Part shown: positions 41,594-49,503 of the stretch, piece after piece
Numbering within the stretch: the first letter of the stretch is position 1
How the letters are laid out: each line of letters starts with the position of its first letter
From: an uncultured Olsenella sp.
Lineage (GTDB): Bacteria > Actinomycetota > Coriobacteriia > Coriobacteriales > Atopobiaceae
NCBI GenBank assembly: GCA_934660915.1
Contig: CAKUIF010000004.1
Coordinates: forward strand, 1-64,000
Reading direction: 5' to 3'
Length of the DNA: 64,000 nt
Translations under genes and position numbers: made by a program
Notes under the pieces: model-generated
The model's database searches: none
Told to the model about the DNA's origin: nothing
What the model saw: the letters and a program-made list of their open reading frames with translations, nothing else

Positions 41594-43189
41594 GTGGACA
41601 AGAACAACTCAAATAACGCCTCGGCCGTGGTGTCGAGGCGTTTTTCACGACGATATCAAATCGACCTTGTTTTCGAGGGGGTTCTCGTGGGCCTTGTGGG
41701 CGGGGGAGTGGTGACGTTGTATCGACTCTCCCTCTCAAATGCCGAGAAGCTCCTGAGAGCAATTACCGGAGCCATTACCGGAAACATACCTCTTATGGCT
41801 CTTTGGTTCCTCGTTCTTCTTGTTTTGCTTGTGTTTGTAGGTGCCCTCATGCGCTGGGAACCAGCTACGGTGGGCTCCGGCATTCCGCAAGTGGATGCTG
41901 AGGTCATTGATCACCTTGATATGCCGTGGCATCGCGTCATTTTTGCAAAGTTCCTCGAAGGAACGGCTTGCGCTTTTGCTGGTTTATCTATGGGTCGAGA
42001 AGGTCCAAGTGTTCAGCTTGGAGGCATGGCGGGAAAAGCAGTGTCCCGCGCAATTGGACGAAAGAGGGGAGAGGAGCGCCTGCTTGTGACTTGTGGAGCC
42101 GCAGCAGGTATGTCCGCAGCCTTCCACGCTCCGCTTACCGGCGTTCTGTTTGCTATTGAAGAGATCCACAAGGAGTTCACGGCGTCTCTTATCATTTCGG
42201 TGATGTGCTCCTCTCTTGCGGCAGACTACCTTGTTTCAGGCGTGCTTGGTGTGGAGCCAGTTATGCGGCTCAGTTTCGTCCGTGACCTTCCTCATGGTGA
42301 CTATTTGCTTATCGTGGCCCTAGGAGTTCTTTGCGGTTTTTTGGGCGCGCTTCACAACCGTGGAATGTTCTCTTGTCAGACAATATATAATAAGATATCT
42401 AAAGTTACACCTTACCTGCGGCTTGTTGTTCCTTTTATGCTCGCTGGCGTTGTTGCGTTCGTATGGCCTGACCTTATGTGTGGCGGAGACGCAATTTTCG
42501 AAAAGATCGTTGAGCCTCAAGGGTTGGCGCTGGTTTCTGTTGTCGTGCTGCTCGTGGGTAAATATCTGTTCACCACCATTTCTTTTGGCTCTGGTGCCCC
42601 CGGTGGAACCTTATTTCCGCTCGTTGTGATGGGCGCGCTCACAGGCAGCGGGTTTGCGCTCTTTGCAAACCAAGCGCTTGGCTTTGACCTTGCGTATTAC
42701 CCAAATTTTGTTGCGCTGGGAATTGCCGGCCTCTTTGCCTCGGTTGTGAGGGCTCCGGTTTGTGGGGTCGTCATGGTGTTCGAACTTACGGGTTCTCTTG
42801 ATGCGATGCTCTCTGTGTCTCTTGTTTCGATCCTCTCGTATATGGTTGCGAATTTGACGAAGACGGACCCGTTCTATGAGCACTTGCTGGCCAAACAGCT
42901 TGATGTGGCAATCGATAACCCTGTAGTTACCGGCCTCACGGGCGAAAAAGTGGTTAAGAAGATTCACGTGGGGGCGGGAAGCAGGCTTGAGGGTATGCTC
43001 ATACAGGATGTGTCCTGGCCGGACGGTTCTCGTGTAATTCTGATTGAGAGAGCATCGGCGGAGTTGATACCCGAAGGGTCCACCAAGCTAGAAGCCCTGG
43101 ACGAGTTGCTCATGATCATGGACGCTGAGGCAGAGACCGATGCTATGCTGAAGCTAGATCTGATGACGCGGCCAACGGTACAGAGATAA
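41594..43189 (+). CDS. ClC-family chloride channel/antiporter with C-terminal TrkA_C domain
   Basis: A 531-residue membrane transporter. The ion-selectivity motifs are GSGIPQ, GREGPSVQLGG (with the gating Glu) and GSGAPGGTLFP. At least ten membrane helices are visible up to about residue 430. The C-terminal 80 residues (GAGSRLEGMLIQDVSWPDGS) form an RCK-C/TrkA_C regulatory domain. GTG 41594 has GGAG six bases upstream; a TTG at 41570 is possible. The gating Glu suggests a chloride/proton or fluoride-type antiporter, probably chloride. Confidence 0.87.
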   Translation: MDKNNSNNASAVVSRRFSRRYQIDLVFEGVLVGLVGGGVVTLYRLSLSNAEKLLRAITGAITGNIPLMALWFLVLLVLLVFVGALMRWEPATVGSGIPQVDAEVIDHLDMPWHRVIFAKFLEGTACAFAGLSMGREGPSVQLGGMAGKAVSRAIGRKRGEERLLVTCGAAAGMSAAFHAPLTGVLFAIEEIHKEFTASLIISVMCSSLAADYLVSGVLGVEPVMRLSFVRDLPHGDYLLIVALGVLCGFLGALHNRGMFSCQTIYNKISKVTPYLRLVVPFMLAGVVAFVWPDLMCGGDAIFEKIVEPQGLALVSVVVLLVGKYLFTTISFGSGAPGGTLFPLVVMGALTGSGFALFANQALGFDLAYYPNFVALGIAGLFASVVRAPVCGVVMVFELTGSLDAMLSVSLVSILSYMVANLTKTDPFYEHLLAKQLDVAIDNPVVTGLTGEKVVKKIHVGAGSRLEGMLIQDVSWPDGSRVILIERASAELIPEGSTKLEALDELLMIMDAEAETDAMLKLDLMTRPTVQR

Positions 43190-43193
43190 CAAG

Positions 43194-43221
43194 GGAGGGG
43201 TGTGCAACCCCTCCTATTTTT
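43194..43221 (+). terminator. Terminator of the ClC gene
   Basis: GGAGGGGT / ACCCCTCC stem with loop GTGCA, followed by TATTTTT. Confidence 0.8.
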
Positions 43222-43231
43222 GTGCAGTCTT

Positions 43232-43259
43232 ACTTTACATAAGATATATTATCGCGGTT
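43232..43259 (-). other. dif: Candidate chromosomal dif site (XerC/XerD)
   Basis: Read on -, the 28 bases split as AACCGCGATAA (11), TATATC (6) and TTATGTAAAGT (11). The layout and the inner ATAA/TTAT dyad are those of dif. The second arm differs at one position from the Bacillus subtilis arm TTATGTAAACT. It overlaps the last codons and stop of the trxB-like gene. The surrounding gene polarity converges on it: + to the left, - to the right. Confidence 0.72.
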
Positions 43260-44190
43260 TTATTTCATTCAAATACTGGGCGGCAGTGTGAGCAGCTATA
43301 GCTCCATCTGACGTTGCAGTTACAATTTGGCGCAGTGATTTTGCCCTGCAATCTCCGGCGGCGAATAGCCCGTTGACGCTCGTTTTCATATCTTGGTCAG
43401 TGATTATATGACCTGAATCATCGAGGCTCAGAATTGATTTCACGGGCTCGGTTTGAGGATAATTGCCAACAAATACAAACACGCCAACAGAACCTTCTTC
43501 GAAGTTGAGCTGAGTAAGGTTACCTGTGATTTTGTCCCGAATGGTCAGCGAATCTAAGAGTTCTGTTCCGGATACTTCTGCTAAGCTCGCGTTGTATCGA
43601 ATTTCAACATTTTCAGCATGTTTGAGCTTGTCCACAAGGTATCGATCCGCACGCATTTGGTTTTTGCGCACGAGCACCACGACCTGCGACGCAATATGAG
43701 ATAGGTGAAGCGCCTCCTGAGCGGCAGAATTCCCTCCCCCACATACGAACACCTGTTTGTTGCGATAAAACATTCCGTCGCATGTTGCGCAATACGATAC
43801 GCCGCGCCCGGTGAATTCCTGCTCACCCTTAAAGCCGGCACGTGCAGGTTTTGACCCGAAACAAGCTATAACAGACTTGCATGCGATAACTTCTGTTGGC
43901 GTTATCAATAGAAAGTGATTGCGATCCCCGCTAATACGCACATCGAGAACCTCGCGATTCTCATACATTGCTCCAAATTCCTGCGCCTGCGACTTCATCG
44001 ATTCCATTAGCGAATAACCGTCGACTTCAGTGGCACCGGGATAATTATCGACTCTCGAGGTAACTGCCACCTGGCCGCCGAACGCCGCCTTTTCGAGAAC
44101 AAGTGTCTGTATGCCCGCTCTTTGGGCATACAGTGCAGCTGTATCTCCGGCCGGTCCCGATCCGATAACAATTAGGTCGTGAACCTTCAT
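43249..44190 (-). CDS. Thioredoxin reductase-like flavoprotein
   Basis: A 313-residue FAD/NAD(P)H enzyme. The FAD site is IVIGSGPAGDTAALYA (about residues 6-21). The redox pair is YCATCDGMFYRN (CATC, about 134-137). The NADPH site is VCGGGNSAAQEALHL, and GLFAAGDCRAKSLRQIVTATSDGAIAA is the C-terminal FAD motif. The dinucleotide site reads GGGNSA instead of the usual GGGDSA. No thioredoxin gene is adjacent. The last codons lie inside the dif candidate. Confidence 0.88.
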   Translation of the reverse strand: MKVHDLIVIGSGPAGDTAALYAQRAGIQTLVLEKAAFGGQVAVTSRVDNYPGATEVDGYSLMESMKSQAQEFGAMYENREVLDVRISGDRNHFLLITPTEVIACKSVIACFGSKPARAGFKGEQEFTGRGVSYCATCDGMFYRNKQVFVCGGGNSAAQEALHLSHIASQVVVLVRKNQMRADRYLVDKLKHAENVEIRYNASLAEVSGTELLDSLTIRDKITGNLTQLNFEEGSVGVFVFVGNYPQTEPVKSILSLDDSGHIITDQDMKTSVNGLFAAGDCRAKSLRQIVTATSDGAIAAHTAAQYLNEIKPR

Positions 44191-44227
44191 TGTGGCCTCC
44201 TCTCATTCTAGAAGTACATGAATTCGT

Positions 44228-44260
44228 TAAAAAAAGACAGACTGACGAAGCAGTCTGTCT
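44228..44260 (-). terminator. Terminator of the nrdR-dut unit
   Basis: Perfect 10-bp stem AGACAGACTG / CAGTCTGTCT with a 6-base loop. On - it is followed by seven T. Confidence 0.88.
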
Positions 44261-44266
44261 TATCTC

Positions 44267-44716
44267 CTAATGAACCCCGCTTGAACCAAATCCACCCTCA
44301 CCGCGGTCTGTTTCGTCAAGCTCGTCAACCTCTATAAGCGAAACCACGGGAACGCGTTGAATTACCAGCTGTGCGATTCTCTCACCTTTTGAAATATGAA
44401 TCGACTCGTTAGCATCAAGATTGACCGCGATAACCTTGAGCTCGCCGCGGTAATGCGAATCAATGAGACCAGGGGTGTTGGCCATAGAAAGACCGGCTTT
44501 GAGGGCAAGTCCGCTTCTAGGCTGGACAAAGCCGGCGAAACCTTCTGGAATAGCGATAGCTAGACCAGTCGGAACAAGTTTCCTTTCAAAAGGCGCAATA
44601 TCAATATCAACATTCGCCCTCAGATCAAGACCAGCGTCGCCTTCGTAAGCATAGCTTGGGAGCACCACGTCAGGATCAAGCCTTTTAATGGGAAGATCCA
44701 CTCGATCGCTATTCAT
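44267..44716 (-). CDS. dut: Deoxyuridine 5'-triphosphate nucleotidohydrolase
   Basis: A 149-residue trimeric dUTPase that keeps uracil out of DNA. The five motifs are visible: EGDAGLDLRA, QPRSGLALKAG, GLIDSHYRGELKVI, GERIAQLVIQRV and RGEGGFGSSG. Its start overlaps the nrdR stop by 8 bases, coupling two dNTP-pool genes. Length is normal. Confidence 0.95.
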   Translation of the reverse strand: MNSDRVDLPIKRLDPDVVLPSYAYEGDAGLDLRANVDIDIAPFERKLVPTGLAIAIPEGFAGFVQPRSGLALKAGLSMANTPGLIDSHYRGELKVIAVNLDANESIHISKGERIAQLVIQRVPVVSLIEVDELDETDRGEGGFGSSGVH

Positions 44717-45161
44717 TCTCGAGACTCCTCAGTTCCTCACTGAACTCATCAACATCTTTGAATTCGCGGTATACGGATGCAAAGCGTATGTAAGCGACCT
44801 TATCGATCTTTACGAGACGCTTTAAGACCATGCTACCCAGATCAATCGAGGAAATCTCGGTTACACTGCCGTCGCGGAGCTCGCTCTCGATATCGTCGAT
44901 AAGCTCGGTAAGGGTCGTTGCGGGCACATTGCGCTTAACAGTTGCAGCGAATAATCCACGCATGAGCTTCTGGCGCTCAAAGGTTTCTTTGCGGCCGTCG
45001 CGCTTAACCACAATGAGGGGCATCTCCTCGCAGCGCTCGTAAGTTGTATACCTAAAACCGCATCCGGTGCATTCGCGTCTTCTGCGAATTGCATCGTTGC
45101 TCTCGCTCGGCCTGGAATCTACGACCTTGCTATCCTCACAGCCACACCTCGGGCACCGCAC
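44709..45161 (-). CDS. nrdR: Transcriptional repressor NrdR
   Basis: A 150-residue repressor of ribonucleotide reductase genes. The N-terminal zinc ribbon has CPRCG and CTGCGFRYTTYER. The ATP-cone domain has PLIVVKRDGRKETFERQKLMRGL. The start is GTG 45161 with GAGGAGG upstream, giving the canonical length and the N-terminus Met-Arg-Cys-Pro-Arg-Cys. No nrd genes lie in this window. It forms an operon with dut. Confidence 0.94.
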   Translation of the reverse strand: MRCPRCGCEDSKVVDSRPSESNDAIRRRRECTGCGFRYTTYERCEEMPLIVVKRDGRKETFERQKLMRGLFAATVKRNVPATTLTELIDDIESELRDGSVTEISSIDLGSMVLKRLVKIDKVAYIRFASVYREFKDVDEFSEELRSLENE

Positions 45162-45195
45162 GATTGTCCTCCTCGAATAGGCTGCCCATACGGTA

Positions 45196-45642
45196 TCACA
45201 GCGAGGAGCAGTTCGGCACCACGAGGTTCTGTCCAATGCTCAAGTTTGAAGACGAGAGGTTATTTTCCCTGCGGATCCAGTCAACGACATCTGAAGTCTG
45301 CACTCCGGAGGGTTTGTGAGCCTCTGCGATACTCCAAATAGTGTCTCCGGGAACGACGTCGACGGCTACGGTACCGACATTGCAAATAGCATCGGAGAAG
45401 GAAGCCTCGCGCACACTATCCAAAGATATGCTCATTGCACCGATAAGCAACACGACTGCAGTTAAAACAATAGCCAGGACAATGGGGTAATTATTGGAAA
45501 TGGGTGCCGTGCGAACAGGTTGGGTCGTCGTATCCCTCCGTCCGCCCTCGATAAGATAAAGATTGGGCGCAGCATCCGCCTTGAGAGCGCTGGTGCCATT
45601 AGCTGCATAGCAAAGGGCGACGTTAGAGATGGCTGCTTGCAT
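45196..45642 (-). CDS. LysM-domain membrane protein, YneA-like SOS division inhibitor
   Basis: A 148-residue protein with a roughly 50-residue cytoplasmic N-terminus, one membrane helix at about 53-75 (YPIVLAIVLTAVVLLIGAM), and a C-terminal LysM-like domain (VVPGDTIWSIAEAHKPSG to NLSIGQNLVVPNC). It is divergent from lexA, and its promoter carries an SOS box, as for yneA in Bacillus subtilis. Inhibition of division during DNA damage is inferred from position and architecture. Confidence 0.75.
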   Translation of the reverse strand: MQAAISNVALCYAANGTSALKADAAPNLYLIEGGRRDTTTQPVRTAPISNNYPIVLAIVLTAVVLLIGAMSISLDSVREASFSDAICNVGTVAVDVVPGDTIWSIAEAHKPSGVQTSDVVDWIRRENNLSSSNLSIGQNLVVPNCSSL

Positions 45643-45739
45643 GGTGAGACCTTTCCGTTCGTGTGGATTGCCTCATTTATACAAAGTGGTTGGGACAGAA
45701 ATACAGAACGTACTTTTGTTCGCTAGTACATCTGTATGT

Positions 45740-45768
45740 ATCTTATAACGGACATCTGTTCGCGTCAA
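45740..45768 (-). promoter_or_regulatory. SOS-controlled promoter of the YneA-like gene
   Basis: On -, TTGACG (-35, 45763-45768) and TAAGAT (-10, 45740-45745) have a 17-base spacer. The spacer contains the LexA-box-like CGAACAGATGTCCG (45749-45762). Confidence 0.72.
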
Positions 45769-45775
45769 CAACAAT

Positions 45776-45815
45776 CGAACGCTCGTTTGCAGAAAACAAA
45801 TGTTTGCGGTAGCAT
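45776..45815 (+). promoter_or_regulatory. SOS-controlled promoter of lexA with two LexA-box-like sites
   Basis: TTGCAG (-35, 45787-45792) and TAGCAT (-10, 45810-45815) have a 17-base spacer. CGAACGCTCGTTTG (45776-45789) overlaps the -35. AAAACAAATGTTTG (45793-45806) fills the spacer. Both match the CGAAC-N4-GTTCG plan of Gram-positive LexA sites. Confidence 0.7.
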
Positions 45816-45840
45816 GGTCGCACGGATAAAGGAGGCATCC

Positions 45841-46491
45841 ATGGCTAATAGAAAGATCGGAAAGCGTCAGCTCGCAATTTACGAGTTTATTTGTGCCTAC
45901 ACGCAAGAACACAGCTATCCGCCTTCAGTGCGAGAAATTGGCGCTGCTGTTGGCCTTGCGAGCCCCTCCACTGTCCACATGCACCTTAAGGCCCTTGAAA
46001 CCGCTGGGTATATCAAGCGCGACCCAAAGAAACCCCGAACTATTGAGGTAGTGCCTGAAGAGTCCGAAGAGTCCTCAGATAAGCTTGCCACGGTAAGTTT
46101 GGACGCAAACAACAACATCATTACGCTGCCGCTTGTTGGCCGCGTTGCCGCCGGTACTCCAATTCTCGCTGAGCAGAATGTAGAGGAGGCGCTTTCGCTT
46201 CCGACGAGCATCGTTGGCGACGCGAGTTCCTTCATCCTTAGAGTTCGCGGTGAGTCGATGATCAATGCCGGCATCTTCGACGGAGATTATATTGTCGTCA
46301 AGGAGCAGAGCGAAGCTCACAATGGTGAGATTGTTGTTGCTCTTATAGATGATTCGGCCACGGTAAAGACCTTCTACCGTGAAAAAGACAGGATCAGGTT
46401 GCAGCCCGAGAACGATGCCATGGCACCGATTTATGTAGATAACCCCACGATCATCGGCAAGGTAACGGCATTGATTCGTTCAGTTTCATAG
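45841..46491 (+). CDS. lexA: LexA repressor
   Basis: A 216-residue SOS repressor. The N-terminal winged helix reads YPPSVREIGAAVGLASPSTVHMHL. The self-cleavage bond is Ala-Gly in GRVAAGTPI. The catalytic Ser is in VRGESMINAG and the Lys in ATVKTFYRE. ATG 45841 is chosen after AAAGGAGG. The upstream region holds LexA-like boxes, implying autoregulation. Confidence 0.95.
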   Translation: MANRKIGKRQLAIYEFICAYTQEHSYPPSVREIGAAVGLASPSTVHMHLKALETAGYIKRDPKKPRTIEVVPEESEESSDKLATVSLDANNNIITLPLVGRVAAGTPILAEQNVEEALSLPTSIVGDASSFILRVRGESMINAGIFDGDYIVVKEQSEAHNGEIVVALIDDSATVKTFYREKDRIRLQPENDAMAPIYVDNPTIIGKVTALIRSVS

Positions 46492-46493
46492 TC

Positions 46494-47267
46494 ATGATTG
46501 AGGAATTGTTCGCTAACTCTCAGTGCGGAGGTCACAATCCTCAACGTCGGGTCCGCGTATACGACGTCATTCGCGGACTTTGCGTTGTCTCGATGATTGG
46601 CTTTCACTACTGTTATGACTTAGTTGAGCTGGCTGGTATCGAGCTATCTTGGTTCAAGCCGCCCTTTGAGGATGTTTGGCGTGCAAGCATTTCTTGGACG
46701 TTTTTATTTCTTGCCGGAATTATGTGCTCGTATTCCCATAACAACACTAAACGTGCCGTCAAGTACGGGCTCGTGGCTTTCCTTATTTGGTCGGTCACCT
46801 ATCTCGTAGCAGTTGATATACCTATTTCATTCGGAATCATCTTCTGCATGTCAGCATCAACGATGCTTTACGCCATCCTCCGTAAATTCGGCGTTGAACC
46901 AAAAGGCCTCGTTTCACTAATGGCCTTTTTCTGCTTGTTCCTACTTTTGCTGAAACTTCCAAATGGGTATCTGCAACTCGGAAGATTGAGGGTTAGCCTT
47001 CCTAGCTGCTTATATTCAACCGAATGGATTTCTTGGCTGGGATTTCCGGGACCTACGTTTTCCTCGGGAGATTACTATCCCCTTCTCCCCTATTCGCTGA
47101 TGTTCTTGGCCGGCTCAGCCGCCGGCCAAATAATCCGAAATGTTGGAATCCCAATTCCCATAGAAAAGATCTCCTGCCCGTCGCTTGAGTTTATTGGCAG
47201 GCACGCATTAGCGGTGTATGTGGCGCATCAACCTTTATTGCTTCTTCTGAGCGGCGTTGCTTTCTAG
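46494..47267 (+). CDS. DUF1624 / heparan-alpha-glucosaminide acetyltransferase-like membrane protein
   Basis: A 257-residue protein with about seven membrane helices. The N-terminal YDVIRGLCVVSMIGFHYCYDLVELAG matches the DUF1624/HGSNAT catalytic-domain hallmark (an Arg-Gly after Asp, and a His in the first helix). The end AVYVAHQPLLLLL is also typical. It begins two bases after lexA and may be co-transcribed with it. Its 3' end overlaps hflX tail to tail by 33 bases. Acetylation of a surface sugar is possible; the substrate is unknown. Confidence 0.75.
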   Translation: MIEELFANSQCGGHNPQRRVRVYDVIRGLCVVSMIGFHYCYDLVELAGIELSWFKPPFEDVWRASISWTFLFLAGIMCSYSHNNTKRAVKYGLVAFLIWSVTYLVAVDIPISFGIIFCMSASTMLYAILRKFGVEPKGLVSLMAFFCLFLLLLKLPNGYLQLGRLRVSLPSCLYSTEWISWLGFPGPTFSSGDYYPLLPYSLMFLAGSAAGQIIRNVGIPIPIEKISCPSLEFIGRHALAVYVAHQPLLLLLSGVAF

Positions 47268-48560
47268 GTCATCGTCGACGCGATAAGGCTCAAGCGTCGC
47301 TCTCATGCGCTCAGAAGCTTTTAATGTTGCCAGCAGTCCACCATCTACATAGCGCTCTCGAATAACCTGACACCGCTCATGGCACATCTTCAGTAGGAGC
47401 CCCTTGCTGTACGGGATCAGGGCGGTTATGGTCTCGTCGCCCTCAGACGCCTCTTTACCGATGCGGTATAAAAGGCCGTTGATGCCTGTGCCGTCCTCAG
47501 CAGAAACTAAAACAGCGCTTGGGTTCTCCGTTTTAAGGGCGATTCTTTCATCTTGGGTCAACAGGTCGATTTTATTGAGAACAAGAACGCGTCTAATCCC
47601 ATCAGAATCGATATCCCTAAGGATTTCGACGACAGCTGCCATCTGGTCTCGCCAACGCTTGTCTGACGCGTCAACCACTAGAAGGAGTAAATCTGCGGCA
47701 CGCGCTTCTGCAAGTGTTGATTTGAACGACTCTACCAGTGTTGTGGGCAGCTTCTGGATGAACCCAACCGTATCGGTAAGGGTCAGCTTTCGCCCTTCTT
47801 CCAAAACTAGAGAGCGGGTAGTCGGGTCAAGCGTCGCGAAAAGCTCATCTTTGGCATACACACCGGCTCCCGTAAGCCTGTTAAGCAGCGACGACTTGCC
47901 GGCATTTGTGTAGCCGACGAGAGAAACGCGAAAAACGCCGGAATCCCAGCGTGCTTTGCTCTGGACACCGCGACGTTTCTCAAGCTCTGAAAGTTCTTTG
48001 CGAAGCGTGGAAATGCGATCACGGATGAGTCGCCTATCAACCTCCAGCTGACTTTCTCCCTGACCGAAACGACTACCGATGCCGCCGCGTGTCTGTTCAC
48101 CCACCAAGTGGCTCCACATGCCTCGCAGGCGTGGAAGTACATATTGAAGTTGAGCAAGTTGAACCTGGAGACGGCCTTCTTTTGTCCTGGCATGCTCACC
48201 AAAGATATCAAGGATTAAGGCCGTACGGTCAATGATTTTAACCGGCTCACCAACAGCGCGTTCTAGATTTGACTGTTGAGATGGAGTAAGCTCGTCGTCA
48301 AAAATTACAACGTCAGCATCGAGGTTCCTTACATAGCCAACGAGTTCCTCGACTTTTCCTTTGCCAATAAAAGTTTTTGGTATTGGCGCATCGAGTCTTT
48401 GCTTCATTGTTAAGACAACAACTGCGCCATCGGTCTCCGCAAGACGTCCGAGCTCGGCCAGTGAATCGTCACAGCTCCATCTTGAGCCGCCACGGTCAAC
48501 ACCGACAAGAATCGCCCTCTCGGGAACAGGAGCGGTCTCAAACGGCTCAAACCGACCCAC
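47235..48560 (-). CDS. hflX: GTPase HflX
   Basis: A 441-residue ribosome-splitting GTPase. The N-terminal HflX domain reads IGKGKVEELVGYV and VIFDDELTPSQQSNLE. A coiled-coil linker leads to GGIGSRFGQGESQLEVDRRLI. The G domain has GYTNAGKSSLLN, DTVGFIQKLP and NKIDLL. GTG 48560 is chosen because AAGGAGG lies 9 bases upstream, only 2 bases after the miaA stop; a longer frame would overlap miaA. miaB-miaA-hflX is a classic tRNA/ribosome operon. Confidence 0.93.
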   Translation of the reverse strand: MGRFEPFETAPVPERAILVGVDRGGSRWSCDDSLAELGRLAETDGAVVVLTMKQRLDAPIPKTFIGKGKVEELVGYVRNLDADVVIFDDELTPSQQSNLERAVGEPVKIIDRTALILDIFGEHARTKEGRLQVQLAQLQYVLPRLRGMWSHLVGEQTRGGIGSRFGQGESQLEVDRRLIRDRISTLRKELSELEKRRGVQSKARWDSGVFRVSLVGYTNAGKSSLLNRLTGAGVYAKDELFATLDPTTRSLVLEEGRKLTLTDTVGFIQKLPTTLVESFKSTLAEARAADLLLLVVDASDKRWRDQMAAVVEILRDIDSDGIRRVLVLNKIDLLTQDERIALKTENPSAVLVSAEDGTGINGLLYRIGKEASEGDETITALIPYSKGLLLKMCHERCQVIRERYVDGGLLATLKASERMRATLEPYRVDDDLESNAAQKKQ

Positions 48561-48561
48561 G

Positions 48562-49503
48562 TTACCATGCCTCCTTGGCCTTACGGTAATCATCCACAAT
48601 CAGCCTCAGGGCTTCCGCCTCGCTAATCGTATCGTAGTCGAGCCACTTTGCGCGGCCGTCACGACGAAGCCAGGACAGCTGTCTTTTTGCATAACGCCTC
48701 GTGCGCGTTTTAATGAGAGCGACGGCTTCATCAAGCGAAATCAGACCGTCAAGGTAATCAAGAATTTCTTTGTAGCCAATTGCCTGGCCCGCGGTGCGAT
48801 CCTTTGACAAACCAGCGGAACGCAAACTTGCAACCTCATCTACCAAGCCCGTGGCGACCATCTGATCGACCCGAGTCTCTATGCGAGCATAGAGACGATC
48901 TCGCTCCATAGAAATAGCCCAAATGCGCGCTTCATAGTGAGGAGCCCTCTTAAGCAAGCCCTCATGGTGCTCGGCATAGCTCTTTCCCTCATCAAGCATT
49001 TCGAGCGCGCGTATCACTCGTCGAGAGTTATTGGGGTGGATGAGAGCTGCGCTATCGGGATCTTTATCCTTTAACAGCGCGTATAACGCGTCGACGCCTA
49101 GTTCATCGAGGATAGATTCATAACGAGAGCGAGCTTCGTCGCCCTTTTCACCGGACGGAAAGCTCATTTCATCGATTACGGAATCCAAATATAATCCGGT
49201 GCCCCCGCAAAGAACGGCAGGTTTTCCGCAATTGAGAAGCTCATCTACGCAATCCCTGCATTGTCTCTGGAATTGCTGGACCGAGAAATCATCACAGGGG
49301 TCGCAAATATCAACCATTCTGAGCGGCACATTTCGCTCGCTCACAGGAGTCTTTGCGGTGCCAATGTCCATCCCGCGGTATACCTGCATAGAGTCAACCG
49401 AAACGACCTCACCATTGAGGCTGGAAGCGACAGCTTCAGAAAGCGAGCTTTTGCCGGACGCGGTTGGCCCCACAAGGGCAATTACGGGTCCCGGCAAGGT
49501 CAT
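48562..49503 (-). CDS. miaA: tRNA dimethylallyltransferase
   Basis: A 313-residue enzyme adding an isopentenyl group to A37 of tRNAs reading U-starting codons. The P-loop is ALVGPTASGKSSLSE, followed by VDSMQVYRGMDIGTAK and CGGTGLYLDSVID. The C-terminal part contains RRYAKRQLSWLRRD. It overlaps the miaB stop by four bases, so the two sequential modification enzymes are coupled. Confidence 0.95.
   Translation of the reverse strand: MTLPGPVIALVGPTASGKSSLSEAVASSLNGEVVSVDSMQVYRGMDIGTAKTPVSERNVPLRMVDICDPCDDFSVQQFQRQCRDCVDELLNCGKPAVLCGGTGLYLDSVIDEMSFPSGEKGDEARSRYESILDELGVDALYALLKDKDPDSAALIHPNNSRRVIRALEMLDEGKSYAEHHEGLLKRAPHYEARIWAISMERDRLYARIETRVDQMVATGLVDEVASLRSAGLSKDRTAGQAIGYKEILDYLDGLISLDEAVALIKTRTRRYAKRQLSWLRRDGRAKWLDYDTISEAEALRLIVDDYRKAKEAW

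Noticed and set aside
43190..43248. Replication origin at the strand switch
   Set aside because: Genes converge instead of diverging, and there is no dnaA gene or DnaA-box cluster; a terminus with dif fits better.
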